Below are positions 19,785 to 30,306 of a DNA stretch of 47,094 bases, piece by piece. The translations under genes and the position numbers were made by a program. How positions within the stretch are numbered: position 1 is the stretch's first letter; each line of letters begins with the position of its first letter. The stretch is from an uncultured Pelagibacteraceae bacterium (lineage in GTDB: Bacteria; Pseudomonadota; Alphaproteobacteria; Pelagibacterales; Pelagibacteraceae): assembly GCA_902541285.1 (NCBI GenBank), contig CACBQD010000014.1, positions 1 through 47,094 of the forward strand. The letters are read 5' to 3'. A model generated the notes under the pieces. That model saw only the letters and a list, made by a program, of their open reading frames with translations, made no database searches and was not told where the DNA came from.

Positions 19785-19814
19785 TTGACCTATTAGCACA
19801 ACTTCAGCTAGATT
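19785..19814 (+). promoter_or_regulatory. putative ilvB promoter
   Basis: TTGACC (19785-19790) and TAGATT (19809-19814) with an 18-base spacer. The predicted start falls at about 19821, the A of the ilvB ATG, so the mRNA would be leaderless. The gap between miaA and ilvB is only 41 bases, which rules out a leader-peptide attenuator or riboswitch. Confidence 0.5.
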
Positions 19815-19820
19815 GTCTGA

Positions 19821-21587
19821 ATGTCAAAATTATACTCAGGTGCTGAAATTGTATTTAAGTGTATGGAGGATCAAAATGTCGATCATATTTTTGGTTATCC
19901 AGGAGGTGCAGTACTACCAATTTATGACGAATTACAAAATTTTAAATCAATTAAACATGTTTTGGTTAGACACGAACAAGGTGCTGGTCATGCAGCAGAA
20001 GGATATGCAAGATCATCAGGTAAACCTGGTGTTATTTTAGTAACTTCAGGTCCAGGTGCAACAAATGTAGTTACAGCTTTGACCGATGCATATATGGATT
20101 CAATTCCATTAGTTTGTATTTCTGGACAAGTTCCAACTCATTTAATTGGTACAGATGCATTTCAAGAATGTGATACAACTGGAATAACCAGACCTTGCAC
20201 TAAACATAATTGGTTAGTCAAAGATATAAATGATTTAGCTAGTACAATACATAAAGCATTTGAAGTAGCAACTACTGGTAGACCAGGACCAGTTTTAGTA
20301 GATATACCAAAAGATATTCAATTTCAAAAAACAAAATATAAAAAACCTAAAAAAGAAAAAAAATTAAATGGTAAATATCATAATCATTTTAATCAAAATA
20401 GTATTGATCACTTAATTGATTTAATGAGTAAATCTTCAAAACCTATTTTTTATACAGGTGGTGGAGTTATTAATTCTGGACCTAAGGCTAGTGAACTTTT
20501 AAGAGAACTTGTTTATGCAACAGGTTTTCCTATTACATCAACTTTGCAGGGTTTAGGATCGTTTCCAGGTGACGACAATCAATTTTTGGGAATGTTGGGT
20601 ATGCACGGCACTTATGAAGCAAATAATGCAATGCACGACTGTGATTTAATGATTAATATTGGAGCACGTTTCGACGATAGGATAACAGGAAAAATAGATG
20701 AATTTTCTCCAAAATCAAAGAAGGTTCATATTGATATAGATCCATCATCTATTAATAAAAATGTTAAAGTTGATTTAGCTATTGTAGGAGACGTAAAAAC
20801 TGTTCTTTCATCTACTTTAAAAAGTTTAAAACAAAAAAAATCAAAATTTTTAAAATCAAATAAACAAAAGACATCCAAGTGGTGGGAAAAAATTCAAAAG
20901 TGGAGGTCGGTTAGGTCTTTAGATTATATCGGAAGTGAAGAAACTATAAAACCTCAGTATGCGATTGAAAGATTGTATGAATTAACTAAAGATAAAGATT
21001 CCTATATTACAACTGAGGTAGGACAGCACCAGATGTGGGCTGCACAACATTATAAATTTAACAAACCAAATCGTTGGATGACATCTGGTGGTTTAGGTAC
21101 AATGGGATATGGTTTACCAGCAGCAGTGGGTGTTCAAGTCGCTCATCCAAAAAAATTAGTTATTGATATTGCGGGAGAGGCTTCAGTATTGATGACAATT
21201 CAAGAAATGTCTACAGCTGTACAATACAACCTTCCAATTAAAATATTTATATTAAACAATCAATACATGGGTATGGTTAGACAATGGCAAGAACTTTTAC
21301 ACGATAAAAACTATTCAGAAAGTTATACTGCCGCTCTACCAGATTTTGTCAAATTGGCAGAAGCATATAACTGCGTTGGTATAAGAGCAAAAACACCAGA
21401 AGAGTTAGACGACAAAATTATTGAAATGTTGAATACAGATAGACCTGTAATATTTGATTGTATGGTAGATAAAGTAGAAAATTGTTTTCCAATGATACCA
21501 TCAGGAAAGCCTCATAATCAGATGATTTTAGGGCCCAAAGATCAAGAAAGTAAGAAGATTACTGGCAAAGGTAAGTCCTTAGTTTAA
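19821..21587 (+). CDS. ilvB: acetolactate synthase large subunit
   Basis: Thiamine-diphosphate enzyme making acetolactate or acetohydroxybutyrate, the first common step to valine, leucine and isoleucine. The 588 residues show FGYPGGAVLPIYDEL, the catalytic glutamate Glu52 in RHEQGAGHAAEGYAR, the middle FAD-binding domain (GLGSFPGDDNQFLGMLGMHG), and the C-terminal TPP domain with GGLGTMGYGLPAA and NNQYMGMVRQWQ. Followed by ilvH with a one-base overlap. The whole block ilvB-ilvH-ilvC-leuA makes branched-chain amino acids. Confidence 0.97.
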   Translation: MSKLYSGAEIVFKCMEDQNVDHIFGYPGGAVLPIYDELQNFKSIKHVLVRHEQGAGHAAEGYARSSGKPGVILVTSGPGATNVVTALTDAYMDSIPLVCISGQVPTHLIGTDAFQECDTTGITRPCTKHNWLVKDINDLASTIHKAFEVATTGRPGPVLVDIPKDIQFQKTKYKKPKKEKKLNGKYHNHFNQNSIDHLIDLMSKSSKPIFYTGGGVINSGPKASELLRELVYATGFPITSTLQGLGSFPGDDNQFLGMLGMHGTYEANNAMHDCDLMINIGARFDDRITGKIDEFSPKSKKVHIDIDPSSINKNVKVDLAIVGDVKTVLSSTLKSLKQKKSKFLKSNKQKTSKWWEKIQKWRSVRSLDYIGSEETIKPQYAIERLYELTKDKDSYITTEVGQHQMWAAQHYKFNKPNRWMTSGGLGTMGYGLPAAVGVQVAHPKKLVIDIAGEASVLMTIQEMSTAVQYNLPIKIFILNNQYMGMVRQWQELLHDKNYSESYTAALPDFVKLAEAYNCVGIRAKTPEELDDKIIEMLNTDRPVIFDCMVDKVENCFPMIPSGKPHNQMILGPKDQESKKITGKGKSLV

Positions 21588-22135
21588 TGCCTAATTCAAA
21601 ATCAGCGTATAGTTTTTCAAATAAAAAAGAGAAATTTGATACACATATAATAGTCGTTTGGGTAGATAATGAAGCTGGTGTATTAGCTAGGGTAGTCGGT
21701 TTATTTTCTGGTAGAGGTTATAATATTGAATCATTGGCGGTCGCTCAAGTTGATGAAAAGTTAAAGATATCAAGGATAACAATTGTAACTACTGGAACAC
21801 CACAAGTTGTTAATCAAATTAAACTTCAATTAAGAAAACTTGTACCCGTTCATAAAGTTGCAGATTTTAAAAGAGAAGATAAAGCAGTCATATTTAAGGA
21901 GATGGCATTATTTAAAATCGTTGGTCCAAATAATAAATTAGAGGGTGCACTGAAAGCTTGTAAAAAATATAATCCTGTATTACTAGACAAAACAAAAAAA
22001 TCGAATGTTATTCAAATAACAGCATTAAGACGAGAAATAGATAAAATGTCAAAGGATTTAAAAAAATTTGGATTGGTGAGTGTTTCAAGAACAGGAGCCG
22101 TAGCTATGACAAGAGGTGCAGATATATTTAAATAA
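21587..22135 (+). CDS. ilvH: acetolactate synthase regulatory (small) subunit
   Basis: Regulatory subunit that stimulates the large subunit and gives valine feedback inhibition. The 182 residues contain an N-terminal ACT domain (about 18-90) with VDNEAGVLARVVGLFSGRGYNIESL, the hallmark of the family, and a C-terminal ACT-like half. An extra 15-residue polar start precedes the domain. Overlaps ilvB by one base; ilvC starts 18 bases further on. Confidence 0.96.
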   Translation: MPNSKSAYSFSNKKEKFDTHIIVVWVDNEAGVLARVVGLFSGRGYNIESLAVAQVDEKLKISRITIVTTGTPQVVNQIKLQLRKLVPVHKVADFKREDKAVIFKEMALFKIVGPNNKLEGALKACKKYNPVLLDKTKKSNVIQITALRREIDKMSKDLKKFGLVSVSRTGAVAMTRGADIFK

Positions 22136-23176
<1,041 letters not shown>

Positions 23177-23186
23177 CAACATGTTA

Positions 23187-23210
23187 AAATTGGGTTAAAT
23201 TTCCCAATTT
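23187..23210 (+). terminator. putative terminator after ilvC
   Basis: Inverted repeat AAATTGGG (23187-23194) / CCCAATTT (23203-23210) with an eight-base loop, followed by ATTTTG. Eight pairs with three G-C and a short T tract make a weak intrinsic terminator. Confidence 0.45.
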
Positions 23211-23213
23211 ATT

Positions 23214-23245
23214 TTGCAATCTGAGCGAGAGCATGTATTATGCTC
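23214..23245 (+). promoter_or_regulatory. leuA promoter overlapped by an operator-like palindrome
   Basis: TTGCAA (23214-23219) and TATTAT (23236-23241) with a 16-base spacer form a good promoter, predicting a start near 23248, about 13 bases before the leuA ATG. A perfect inverted repeat GAGCAT-GTATT-ATGCTC (23229-23245) spans the -10 box; with flanks the arms extend to 11 bases with two mismatches. Its position suggests a repressor site, but an RNA hairpin is less likely because most of it would lie before the transcript start. Confidence 0.45.
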
Positions 23246-23261
23246 GAGCTAAAAAATTACA

Positions 23262-24836
23262 ATGTCAGACAAAGAAAAATTATACATATTTGATACGACA
23301 ATGCGTGATGGTGAACAATCGCCAGGTGCGTCTATGAGTGTTGAGGAAAAAATACAAATTTCAAGAGTATTTGATGAAATGGGAATAGACATTGTTGAAG
23401 CAGGATTTCCAATTGCTTCCCCCGGAGACTTTGAGGCTGTATCTGAAATAAGCAAAATAATGAAAAACTCGATTCCATGTGGTCTTTCAAGAGCATTAAA
23501 AAAAGATATTGATGCATGTCATGAGTCTCTAAAACATGCTCCAAGATTTAGAATTCATACTTTTATCTCCACAAGTCCGTTACATATGAAACACAAACTT
23601 GAAATGACAAATGAGCAGGTTTTGGATGCAATTAAAGAAAGTGTTACTTATGCAAGAAACTTTACTGATGATGTCGAATGGTCATGCGAAGATGGAACTA
23701 GAACTGATATGGATTTTATGTGTAAAACAGTCGAGCTTGCAATTAACTGTGGAGCCAAAACTATAAATATTCCAGATACAGTTGGATATTCTATTCCTGA
23801 AGAATTTGCAAAGACAATCAAACATCTAAAGAATAATGTTCCAAATATAGATAAAGCAATATTATCAGCTCATTGTCATAATGATCTTGGCTTAGCAGTA
23901 GCAAATGCATTGGCTGGAGTTTCAGAGGGTGTAAGACAAATAGAGTGTACGATTAATGGAATAGGTGAAAGAGCAGGAAATGCTGCATTAGAAGAAGTAG
24001 TTATGGCAATTAAAACTAGAAACGATTTGATGCCATATAATACAGGCATTAAAACAGAATTAATAAGCAAAGCATCTAAAATTGTTTCAAATGCAACTGG
24101 CTTTCCAGTTCAATTTAATAAAGCAATTGTTGGAAAAAACGCTTTTGCCCATGAGTCGGGTATTCATCAAGATGGAATGTTAAAAAATAGAGAAACGTAC
24201 GAAATTATGACCCCAGAGAGTGTAGGCGTTAAGAAAACCTCACTTGTTATGGGTAAACATTCAGGCCGACATGCTTTTAAAGATAAGTTATCTGACTTGG
24301 GCTATTCAGATCTTACAGATGATATTATCCAAGCTGCTTTTGGAAAATTTAAAGTTTTAGCTGATAAAAAGAAACATATATACGATGAAGATATAGTAGC
24401 GTTAGTTGATGATAGTTTAATTGTAGATAATAAAATAAATGCGATTAATTTAAAATCTTTAAAAGTATTTGCTGGCACAGGGGAACCACAAAAAGCTGAA
24501 ATGACATTAGATGTTTACGGCGATATTAAAAATACAACTGAAACAGGGGATGGACCAGTTGATGCAATATTTAAATGTATAAAAAAATTATTTCCTCATG
24601 ATGTAAAATTATCTTTATATCAAGTTCATGCAGTAACAGAAGGAACAGATGCTCAAGCAACTGTTAGTGTAAAAATTGAGGAAAATGACAGGACGACAGT
24701 TGGACAATCGGCTGACACAGATACTTTAGTCGCATCAGCGAACGCATATTTAAATGCATTGAATAAAATGCTTATAAAACGTGAGAAAAAAGCACCTTCT
24801 CAAAATATTAAACATCAAAAAGTGAAAGGAATATAA
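23262..24836 (+). CDS. leuA: 2-isopropylmalate synthase
   Basis: Condenses acetyl-CoA with 2-oxoisovalerate, the first committed step of leucine synthesis. The 524 residues open with the family signature FDTTMRDGEQSPGASM (9-24); the metal-binding HxH is seen in LSAHCHNDLG, followed by NGIGERAGNAALEEV. The last 150 residues form the leucine-sensing allosteric domain (LKSLKVFAGTGEPQKAE, AQATVSVKIEENDR). It has its own promoter and is separated from ilvC by 85 bases. mreB follows after four bases, so the rod-shape genes may be partly read from here. Confidence 0.96.
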   Translation: MSDKEKLYIFDTTMRDGEQSPGASMSVEEKIQISRVFDEMGIDIVEAGFPIASPGDFEAVSEISKIMKNSIPCGLSRALKKDIDACHESLKHAPRFRIHTFISTSPLHMKHKLEMTNEQVLDAIKESVTYARNFTDDVEWSCEDGTRTDMDFMCKTVELAINCGAKTINIPDTVGYSIPEEFAKTIKHLKNNVPNIDKAILSAHCHNDLGLAVANALAGVSEGVRQIECTINGIGERAGNAALEEVVMAIKTRNDLMPYNTGIKTELISKASKIVSNATGFPVQFNKAIVGKNAFAHESGIHQDGMLKNRETYEIMTPESVGVKKTSLVMGKHSGRHAFKDKLSDLGYSDLTDDIIQAAFGKFKVLADKKKHIYDEDIVALVDDSLIVDNKINAINLKSLKVFAGTGEPQKAEMTLDVYGDIKNTTETGDGPVDAIFKCIKKLFPHDVKLSLYQVHAVTEGTDAQATVSVKIEENDRTTVGQSADTDTLVASANAYLNALNKMLIKREKKAPSQNIKHQKVKGI

Positions 24837-24840
24837 TTAA

Positions 24841-25872
<1,032 letters not shown>

Positions 25873-25877
25873 ATATT

Positions 25878-26714
25878 ATGTCAACAGAATCGAGTAGAGA
25901 TGACTTCATTATTGCTATTCGTTCAGCATTTCTAAAAAAAGGAAATAGACAAAAGTTTTCCTTATTTACTCTATTAATTATATCTATTTTAGTTTTATCA
26001 TTAGAGTATTTTAAAACTGGTCCTGTTAATCAATTTAGGTCTATTACAAAAGATATAATATTTAGAGGTTCATATGTCGTATCTGGTCCATTTAAATATG
26101 TAAAAGACAAGTACTACCTCTTCCAAGATCATATGAGTATGTATGAAGAGTTTTCAGTTTTAAGGGATAAGGACCTTGATCTTGACTCACTTAGAAAAGA
26201 AGTTGATTTTTATAAATCAGAAAATGCCCTTCTAAAAAAATTGATAGAGGAAAGAGATCTCTTTTCTAAAGAGTTTATGTTAACTAAGATTTTATTGGAT
26301 AAACAAAGTCCTTATATGAAGTCTCTAATAATTAACAAAGGTCAAAAAAACGGAGTTAAATTAGGATCAGCTGTTAAAGATCGGCTATATTACATTGGAA
26401 AGGTTGTAAATGTTAACTTTTTGAGCGCAAGAGTATTATTGGCCAACGATCTTAATAGCAAAATCCCAATCATTATTGAGCCAAGTGGTATCAACGCAAT
26501 ACTTTCAGGAAATGGGAATGATGATTATGCAGAGTTGGAGTACTTGCCAAAAGACAACGAAATAAAAGAGAACGAAATTGTATATACCTCTGGATCAGAC
26601 GGCACAATTCCAGCATCAATTCCTGTTGGAAAAATAATTATTCAGGAAAATAAAAAATATGTGAAGTTTTTTAGCAATTTAAATCAACTTAATTATGTGC
26701 AGGTGAATAAGTAA
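25878..26714 (+). CDS. mreC: rod-shape-determining protein MreC
   Basis: Inner-membrane, mainly periplasmic scaffold of the elongasome. The 278 residues have a basic N-terminal tail, one membrane segment (about 27-45, FSLFTLLIISILVLSLEYF), a coiled-coil stretch (about 85-130), and a beta-rich periplasmic domain with the family's KGQKNGVKLGSAV and late IPASIPVGKI blocks. Identity rests on these and on position. One base separates it from mreD. Confidence 0.93.
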   Translation: MSTESSRDDFIIAIRSAFLKKGNRQKFSLFTLLIISILVLSLEYFKTGPVNQFRSITKDIIFRGSYVVSGPFKYVKDKYYLFQDHMSMYEEFSVLRDKDLDLDSLRKEVDFYKSENALLKKLIEERDLFSKEFMLTKILLDKQSPYMKSLIINKGQKNGVKLGSAVKDRLYYIGKVVNVNFLSARVLLANDLNSKIPIIIEPSGINAILSGNGNDDYAELEYLPKDNEIKENEIVYTSGSDGTIPASIPVGKIIIQENKKYVKFFSNLNQLNYVQVNK

Positions 26715-26715
26715 A

Positions 26716-27237
26716 ATGGCCAGAGGAGATATAAAAATTTACCAATACCTATTAAATGGTTTTCCAATTATTTTATTATTTTTCTTTGCTTTAACAGGCT
26801 ACTCATTTTCATTTAATATTTTTAAAATTAATATATCTTTTAATTTTATTCACTTAATTGTTTTTTATTGGGTTTTAAGAAAACCCGAAATGCTTGGTTA
26901 TGGACTTATTTTTTTCGCAGGTGTTATTAATGACGTTGTACAAAACCTACCAATTGGAGTTTCATCAATAAATTATCTTTTACTCTGTGTTATAGCATCT
27001 TTTTTTAGGGCAAGAACTCTAGTTCCGAATTTAATTTATGATTGGATACTATTTTTTATCGCAATATTAATTGTTAGCTCAATTCATTTTACAGTATTAG
27101 CAATTTTCTTTGATGGCAATATTAGTTATGGGGCTTTAATGTCGACAGCCTTTTTTTCATTTTTAATTTATCCAGCAGTGGCAAAAATATTTAATCAAAT
27201 TTACTTACTAGGTTTAAGACAAGAAAATGTTGAATAG
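26716..27237 (+). CDS. mreD: rod-shape-determining protein MreD
   Basis: Small integral membrane protein of the elongasome. The 173 residues are mostly hydrophobic with about five membrane segments and contain GLIFFAGVINDVVQNLPIG, the loop conserved in MreD. An AGGTG motif lies about ten bases before the start. Sequence conservation in this family is low, so gene order between mreC and mrdA is a large part of the evidence. Overlaps mrdA by 11 bases. Confidence 0.9.
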   Translation: MARGDIKIYQYLLNGFPIILLFFFALTGYSFSFNIFKINISFNFIHLIVFYWVLRKPEMLGYGLIFFAGVINDVVQNLPIGVSSINYLLLCVIASFFRARTLVPNLIYDWILFFIAILIVSSIHFTVLAIFFDGNISYGALMSTAFFSFLIYPAVAKIFNQIYLLGLRQENVE

Positions 27238-29176
27238 AGGAAGAAACATAGAAAAAGGTAGAGTTATAACAAGGAGAATGTTTATTCTGGCTGCTGCAAA
27301 AATATTACTTTTTGCTGGTATATCATCAAGGTTATATAACCTACAAATTTCTGATAGAGAAAAATATGAAATCTTATCTGATAAAAATAGAATACGTGAA
27401 TGGAAAACTCCTCCTCAGAGAGGTATAATTGTAGATAACTTTAATAAAGTACTAGCAAGTAACGATAGAGTGTTTCAGCTACACTTAATATTAGATGAAA
27501 TTAATGATTTTGATGTAACTATATTCAAAATTAAAAATTTAATTGGTTTAGATCAGTTTCAAGTTAAAAAATTATATAAAAAAAAGGATAGATTAAAACC
27601 TTGGGATACATTAGTAGTTTCAGATAATTTAACTTGGGAACAATTCTCAAAAATTAATTTATATTTACACGAATTAGAAGGTGCAAAACCTGTATTATCG
27701 ACGTCTAGGTTTTATCCATATGCGAATGACTTGGTACATATAGTTGGTTATGTTGGTGACGCTAGTCCAAAAGATCTTGAAAAACCTGAGATAAAAGAAA
27801 ATTTTGTTCCAGGTCTAAAAGTTGGAAAATATGGAATAGAAAATTCACAAGAGAAAATGTTAATAGGTAACTACGGTATTAAAAGATATGAAGTCAATGC
27901 ATCTGGAAAAAGAATAAGCCAAATAGATTATATTAAAGAAAGACAAGGTAATAAAGTTAACTTAACTATAGATATAGAAATTCAAAAATATGCACAAGAG
28001 CTGCTTAAAGGAAAAGCAGGTTCAATATGCGCAATGGACATATATACTGGAGAAGTTGTTGCAATGGCATCATCACCAACCTATGATCCAAATAAATTTA
28101 CACACGGAATTAATCAAAAAGATTGGCAAGAAATTAGAAATAATCCTCTAAAACCATTGATAAATAAGTCTATTGCAGGGCTTTATTCTCCTGGTTCAAC
28201 TTTTAAGCCATTAGTTGCTCTAGCAGCTCTTGAATATGGAATATTAGATCCCAATAAAACAATAAGATGCAAAGGTCATAAGCATCCATATGAACTATAT
28301 GGAGTTAAATATCATTGTTGGAAAAAAGAAGGTCACGGTTACATGAAGTTGAGAAATGCAATCAAACAATCTTGCGATATTTACTTTTATGAAATGGCAA
28401 GATTACTAGGTGTTGATAAATTATCTATAATTGCAAAAAGATATGGGCTAGGGACTAATGTACTTGGAGATCTTTATAACGACGAAAAAAATGGATTGGT
28501 TCCAGATACTAAATGGAAGAGACGTGCATTGGAGCAAAGTTGGTATTTAGGAGAAACTGTTATCAATGGTATTGGACAAGGTTACATTCAAACTACACCA
28601 CTACAACTTTGTCTAATGACTGCACAAATTGCAAATGGAGGATATAAAATAAAGCCTCACATCATAAAAGATGAGTCTATAAATTATAAGGACGTAATAA
28701 ATAAAATTAAATTAGATCAATCTAATTTTCCATTACATGAAAGAAATTACTTAGATGACATAAAAGTTGAATTTTATCAAAGAATGTATCACAAAAAGTC
28801 TAATATTAATTTTGTTTTAGATGCAATGTTTGGCTCTACAAATGAGCAATATGGAACATCATACAAATCTCGTTATGATGATCCCAAATATCAATTTGCT
28901 GGTAAAACTGGAACATCGCAAGTTAGAAGAATAACCGATCTTGATAGAGAACTAGATTTAGATACTGATCAAATTGAGTATAAAAAAAGAGACCATGCGT
29001 TGTATGTTGCTTTTGCGCCATATAAAGATCCACGATATGCGATAAGTGTTATTATTGAACATGGAGGCTCTGGAAGTAAAGCAGCCGCTCCGCTTGCAAG
29101 CAAATTGATCAAAAGAATTATCGACAGACATAAATTAAGAGAACAATTTAATAACGGAAATACAAGTTTAGCATAA
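27227..29176 (+). CDS. mrdA: penicillin-binding protein 2 (elongation transpeptidase)
   Basis: Class B penicillin-binding protein that cross-links peptidoglycan during elongation. The 649 residues comprise a short cytoplasmic tail, one membrane segment (about 18-36), a dimerisation/pedestal domain (QRGIIVDNFNKVLASN), and the transpeptidase domain. Active-site motifs are SxxK as STFK at 324-327 (Ser324), SxD as SCD in KQSCDIYFYEMA, and KTG in FAGKTGTSQV near residue 560. Overlaps mreD at its start and rodA by one base. Confidence 0.96.
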   Translation: MLNRGRNIEKGRVITRRMFILAAAKILLFAGISSRLYNLQISDREKYEILSDKNRIREWKTPPQRGIIVDNFNKVLASNDRVFQLHLILDEINDFDVTIFKIKNLIGLDQFQVKKLYKKKDRLKPWDTLVVSDNLTWEQFSKINLYLHELEGAKPVLSTSRFYPYANDLVHIVGYVGDASPKDLEKPEIKENFVPGLKVGKYGIENSQEKMLIGNYGIKRYEVNASGKRISQIDYIKERQGNKVNLTIDIEIQKYAQELLKGKAGSICAMDIYTGEVVAMASSPTYDPNKFTHGINQKDWQEIRNNPLKPLINKSIAGLYSPGSTFKPLVALAALEYGILDPNKTIRCKGHKHPYELYGVKYHCWKKEGHGYMKLRNAIKQSCDIYFYEMARLLGVDKLSIIAKRYGLGTNVLGDLYNDEKNGLVPDTKWKRRALEQSWYLGETVINGIGQGYIQTTPLQLCLMTAQIANGGYKIKPHIIKDESINYKDVINKIKLDQSNFPLHERNYLDDIKVEFYQRMYHKKSNINFVLDAMFGSTNEQYGTSYKSRYDDPKYQFAGKTGTSQVRRITDLDRELDLDTDQIEYKKRDHALYVAFAPYKDPRYAISVIIEHGGSGSKAAAPLASKLIKRIIDRHKLREQFNNGNTSLA

Positions 29177-30306
29177 TGTTAAGAGAGAGAATACAATCTA
29201 GTAATTACAGTTTTTTAGACAAATTAAGATCTATTGATTATTTATTGATATTATTAATCATTGCTATTGGGTCAATTAGTGTATTTGCAATTTACTCAAC
29301 AGAGGGAGGAAAATTTTCTTTTTATACAAAAAATCACATAATAAGATTATCTGTATTTTTTAGTTTATTTTTAGTTTTATCATTTGTCAGAGTTTCTACC
29401 TGGTATAAAAATGCTTACTTATTTTATATTGTTGGATTAGTTTTATTAATAACAGTTTTATTTTTTGGAATTTCAGCCTCAGGTGCAACAAGATGGATAA
29501 ACTTATACTTTCTAAATTTACAACCGTCAGAATTAATGAAGATTGCAGTAATAATATGTTTTGCAAGATATTATCATAGAATTCAAAGTTCAGATATTCA
29601 AAGCTATAAATTTTTAATTCAACCAATTATTCTCTTAATCATTCCATGTTATCTTGTTATTCAACAACCTGATTTAGGAACTTCTATTTTAATCGCAGGT
29701 AGTGGTATCGCTATAATTTGGTTAGCAGGTCTTAATATTAAATATTTTGTTTATTCTGGATTGTTGTTATTAGTATCATTGCCTTTTGTTATTTCCGTTT
29801 TAAAACCTTATCAAAAGTCAAGAATTCTAACCTTCTTTAATCCTGATAGAGATCCCCTCGGAGCTGGATATCAAATAATTCAATCGAAAATAGCTATTGG
29901 ATCTGGTGGTTTTTTTGGGAAAGGATATTTAAAAGGTACACAAAGTTATCTAGAGTTTTTACCTGAAAAACATACAGACTTTATATTCACACTATTTTCA
30001 GAAGAATTTGGATTTCTTGGGTCAATAATACTTTTATTTTTATACATATTATTAATTTATAGAATAATAAATGTTGGACTAGTCTCAAGGAGCTTCTTTG
30101 CAAAATTATATTGCTTTGGTTTTGCTACAGCAATTTTTTTATATGTATTTGTTAACATAGCAATGGTTTTAGGAATGCTACCAATTGTTGGCGCACCATT
30201 ACCTATAATGTCTTACGGTGGATCATCTTTGTTATCTATTATGTTAGGATTGAGTATTGTTATGAGTTGTAAAATTTATAATCAGGAACAAATATCAGTC
30301 TATTAA
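29176..30306 (+). CDS. rodA: rod-shape SEDS glycosyltransferase RodA
   Basis: SEDS-family peptidoglycan polymerase working with PBP2. The 376 residues contain about ten membrane segments and the family motifs SGATRWINLYFLNLQPSEL, QQPDLGTSI, and near the end GAPLPIMSYGGSSLLSIM. The conserved LPEKHTDFIFTLFSEEFGF loop follows the large periplasmic loop. Last gene of the rod-shape operon; its stop directly abuts the stop of the convergent phosphatase gene with no bases between. Confidence 0.96.
   Translation: MLRERIQSSNYSFLDKLRSIDYLLILLIIAIGSISVFAIYSTEGGKFSFYTKNHIIRLSVFFSLFLVLSFVRVSTWYKNAYLFYIVGLVLLITVLFFGISASGATRWINLYFLNLQPSELMKIAVIICFARYYHRIQSSDIQSYKFLIQPIILLIIPCYLVIQQPDLGTSILIAGSGIAIIWLAGLNIKYFVYSGLLLLVSLPFVISVLKPYQKSRILTFFNPDRDPLGAGYQIIQSKIAIGSGGFFGKGYLKGTQSYLEFLPEKHTDFIFTLFSEEFGFLGSIILLFLYILLIYRIINVGLVSRSFFAKLYCFGFATAIFLYVFVNIAMVLGMLPIVGAPLPIMSYGGSSLLSIMLGLSIVMSCKIYNQEQISVY

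Noticed and set aside
19780..19820. Leader-peptide attenuator or riboswitch before ilvB
   Set aside because: Only 41 bases separate miaA and ilvB, and the promoter occupies most of them; there is no room for a leader structure.
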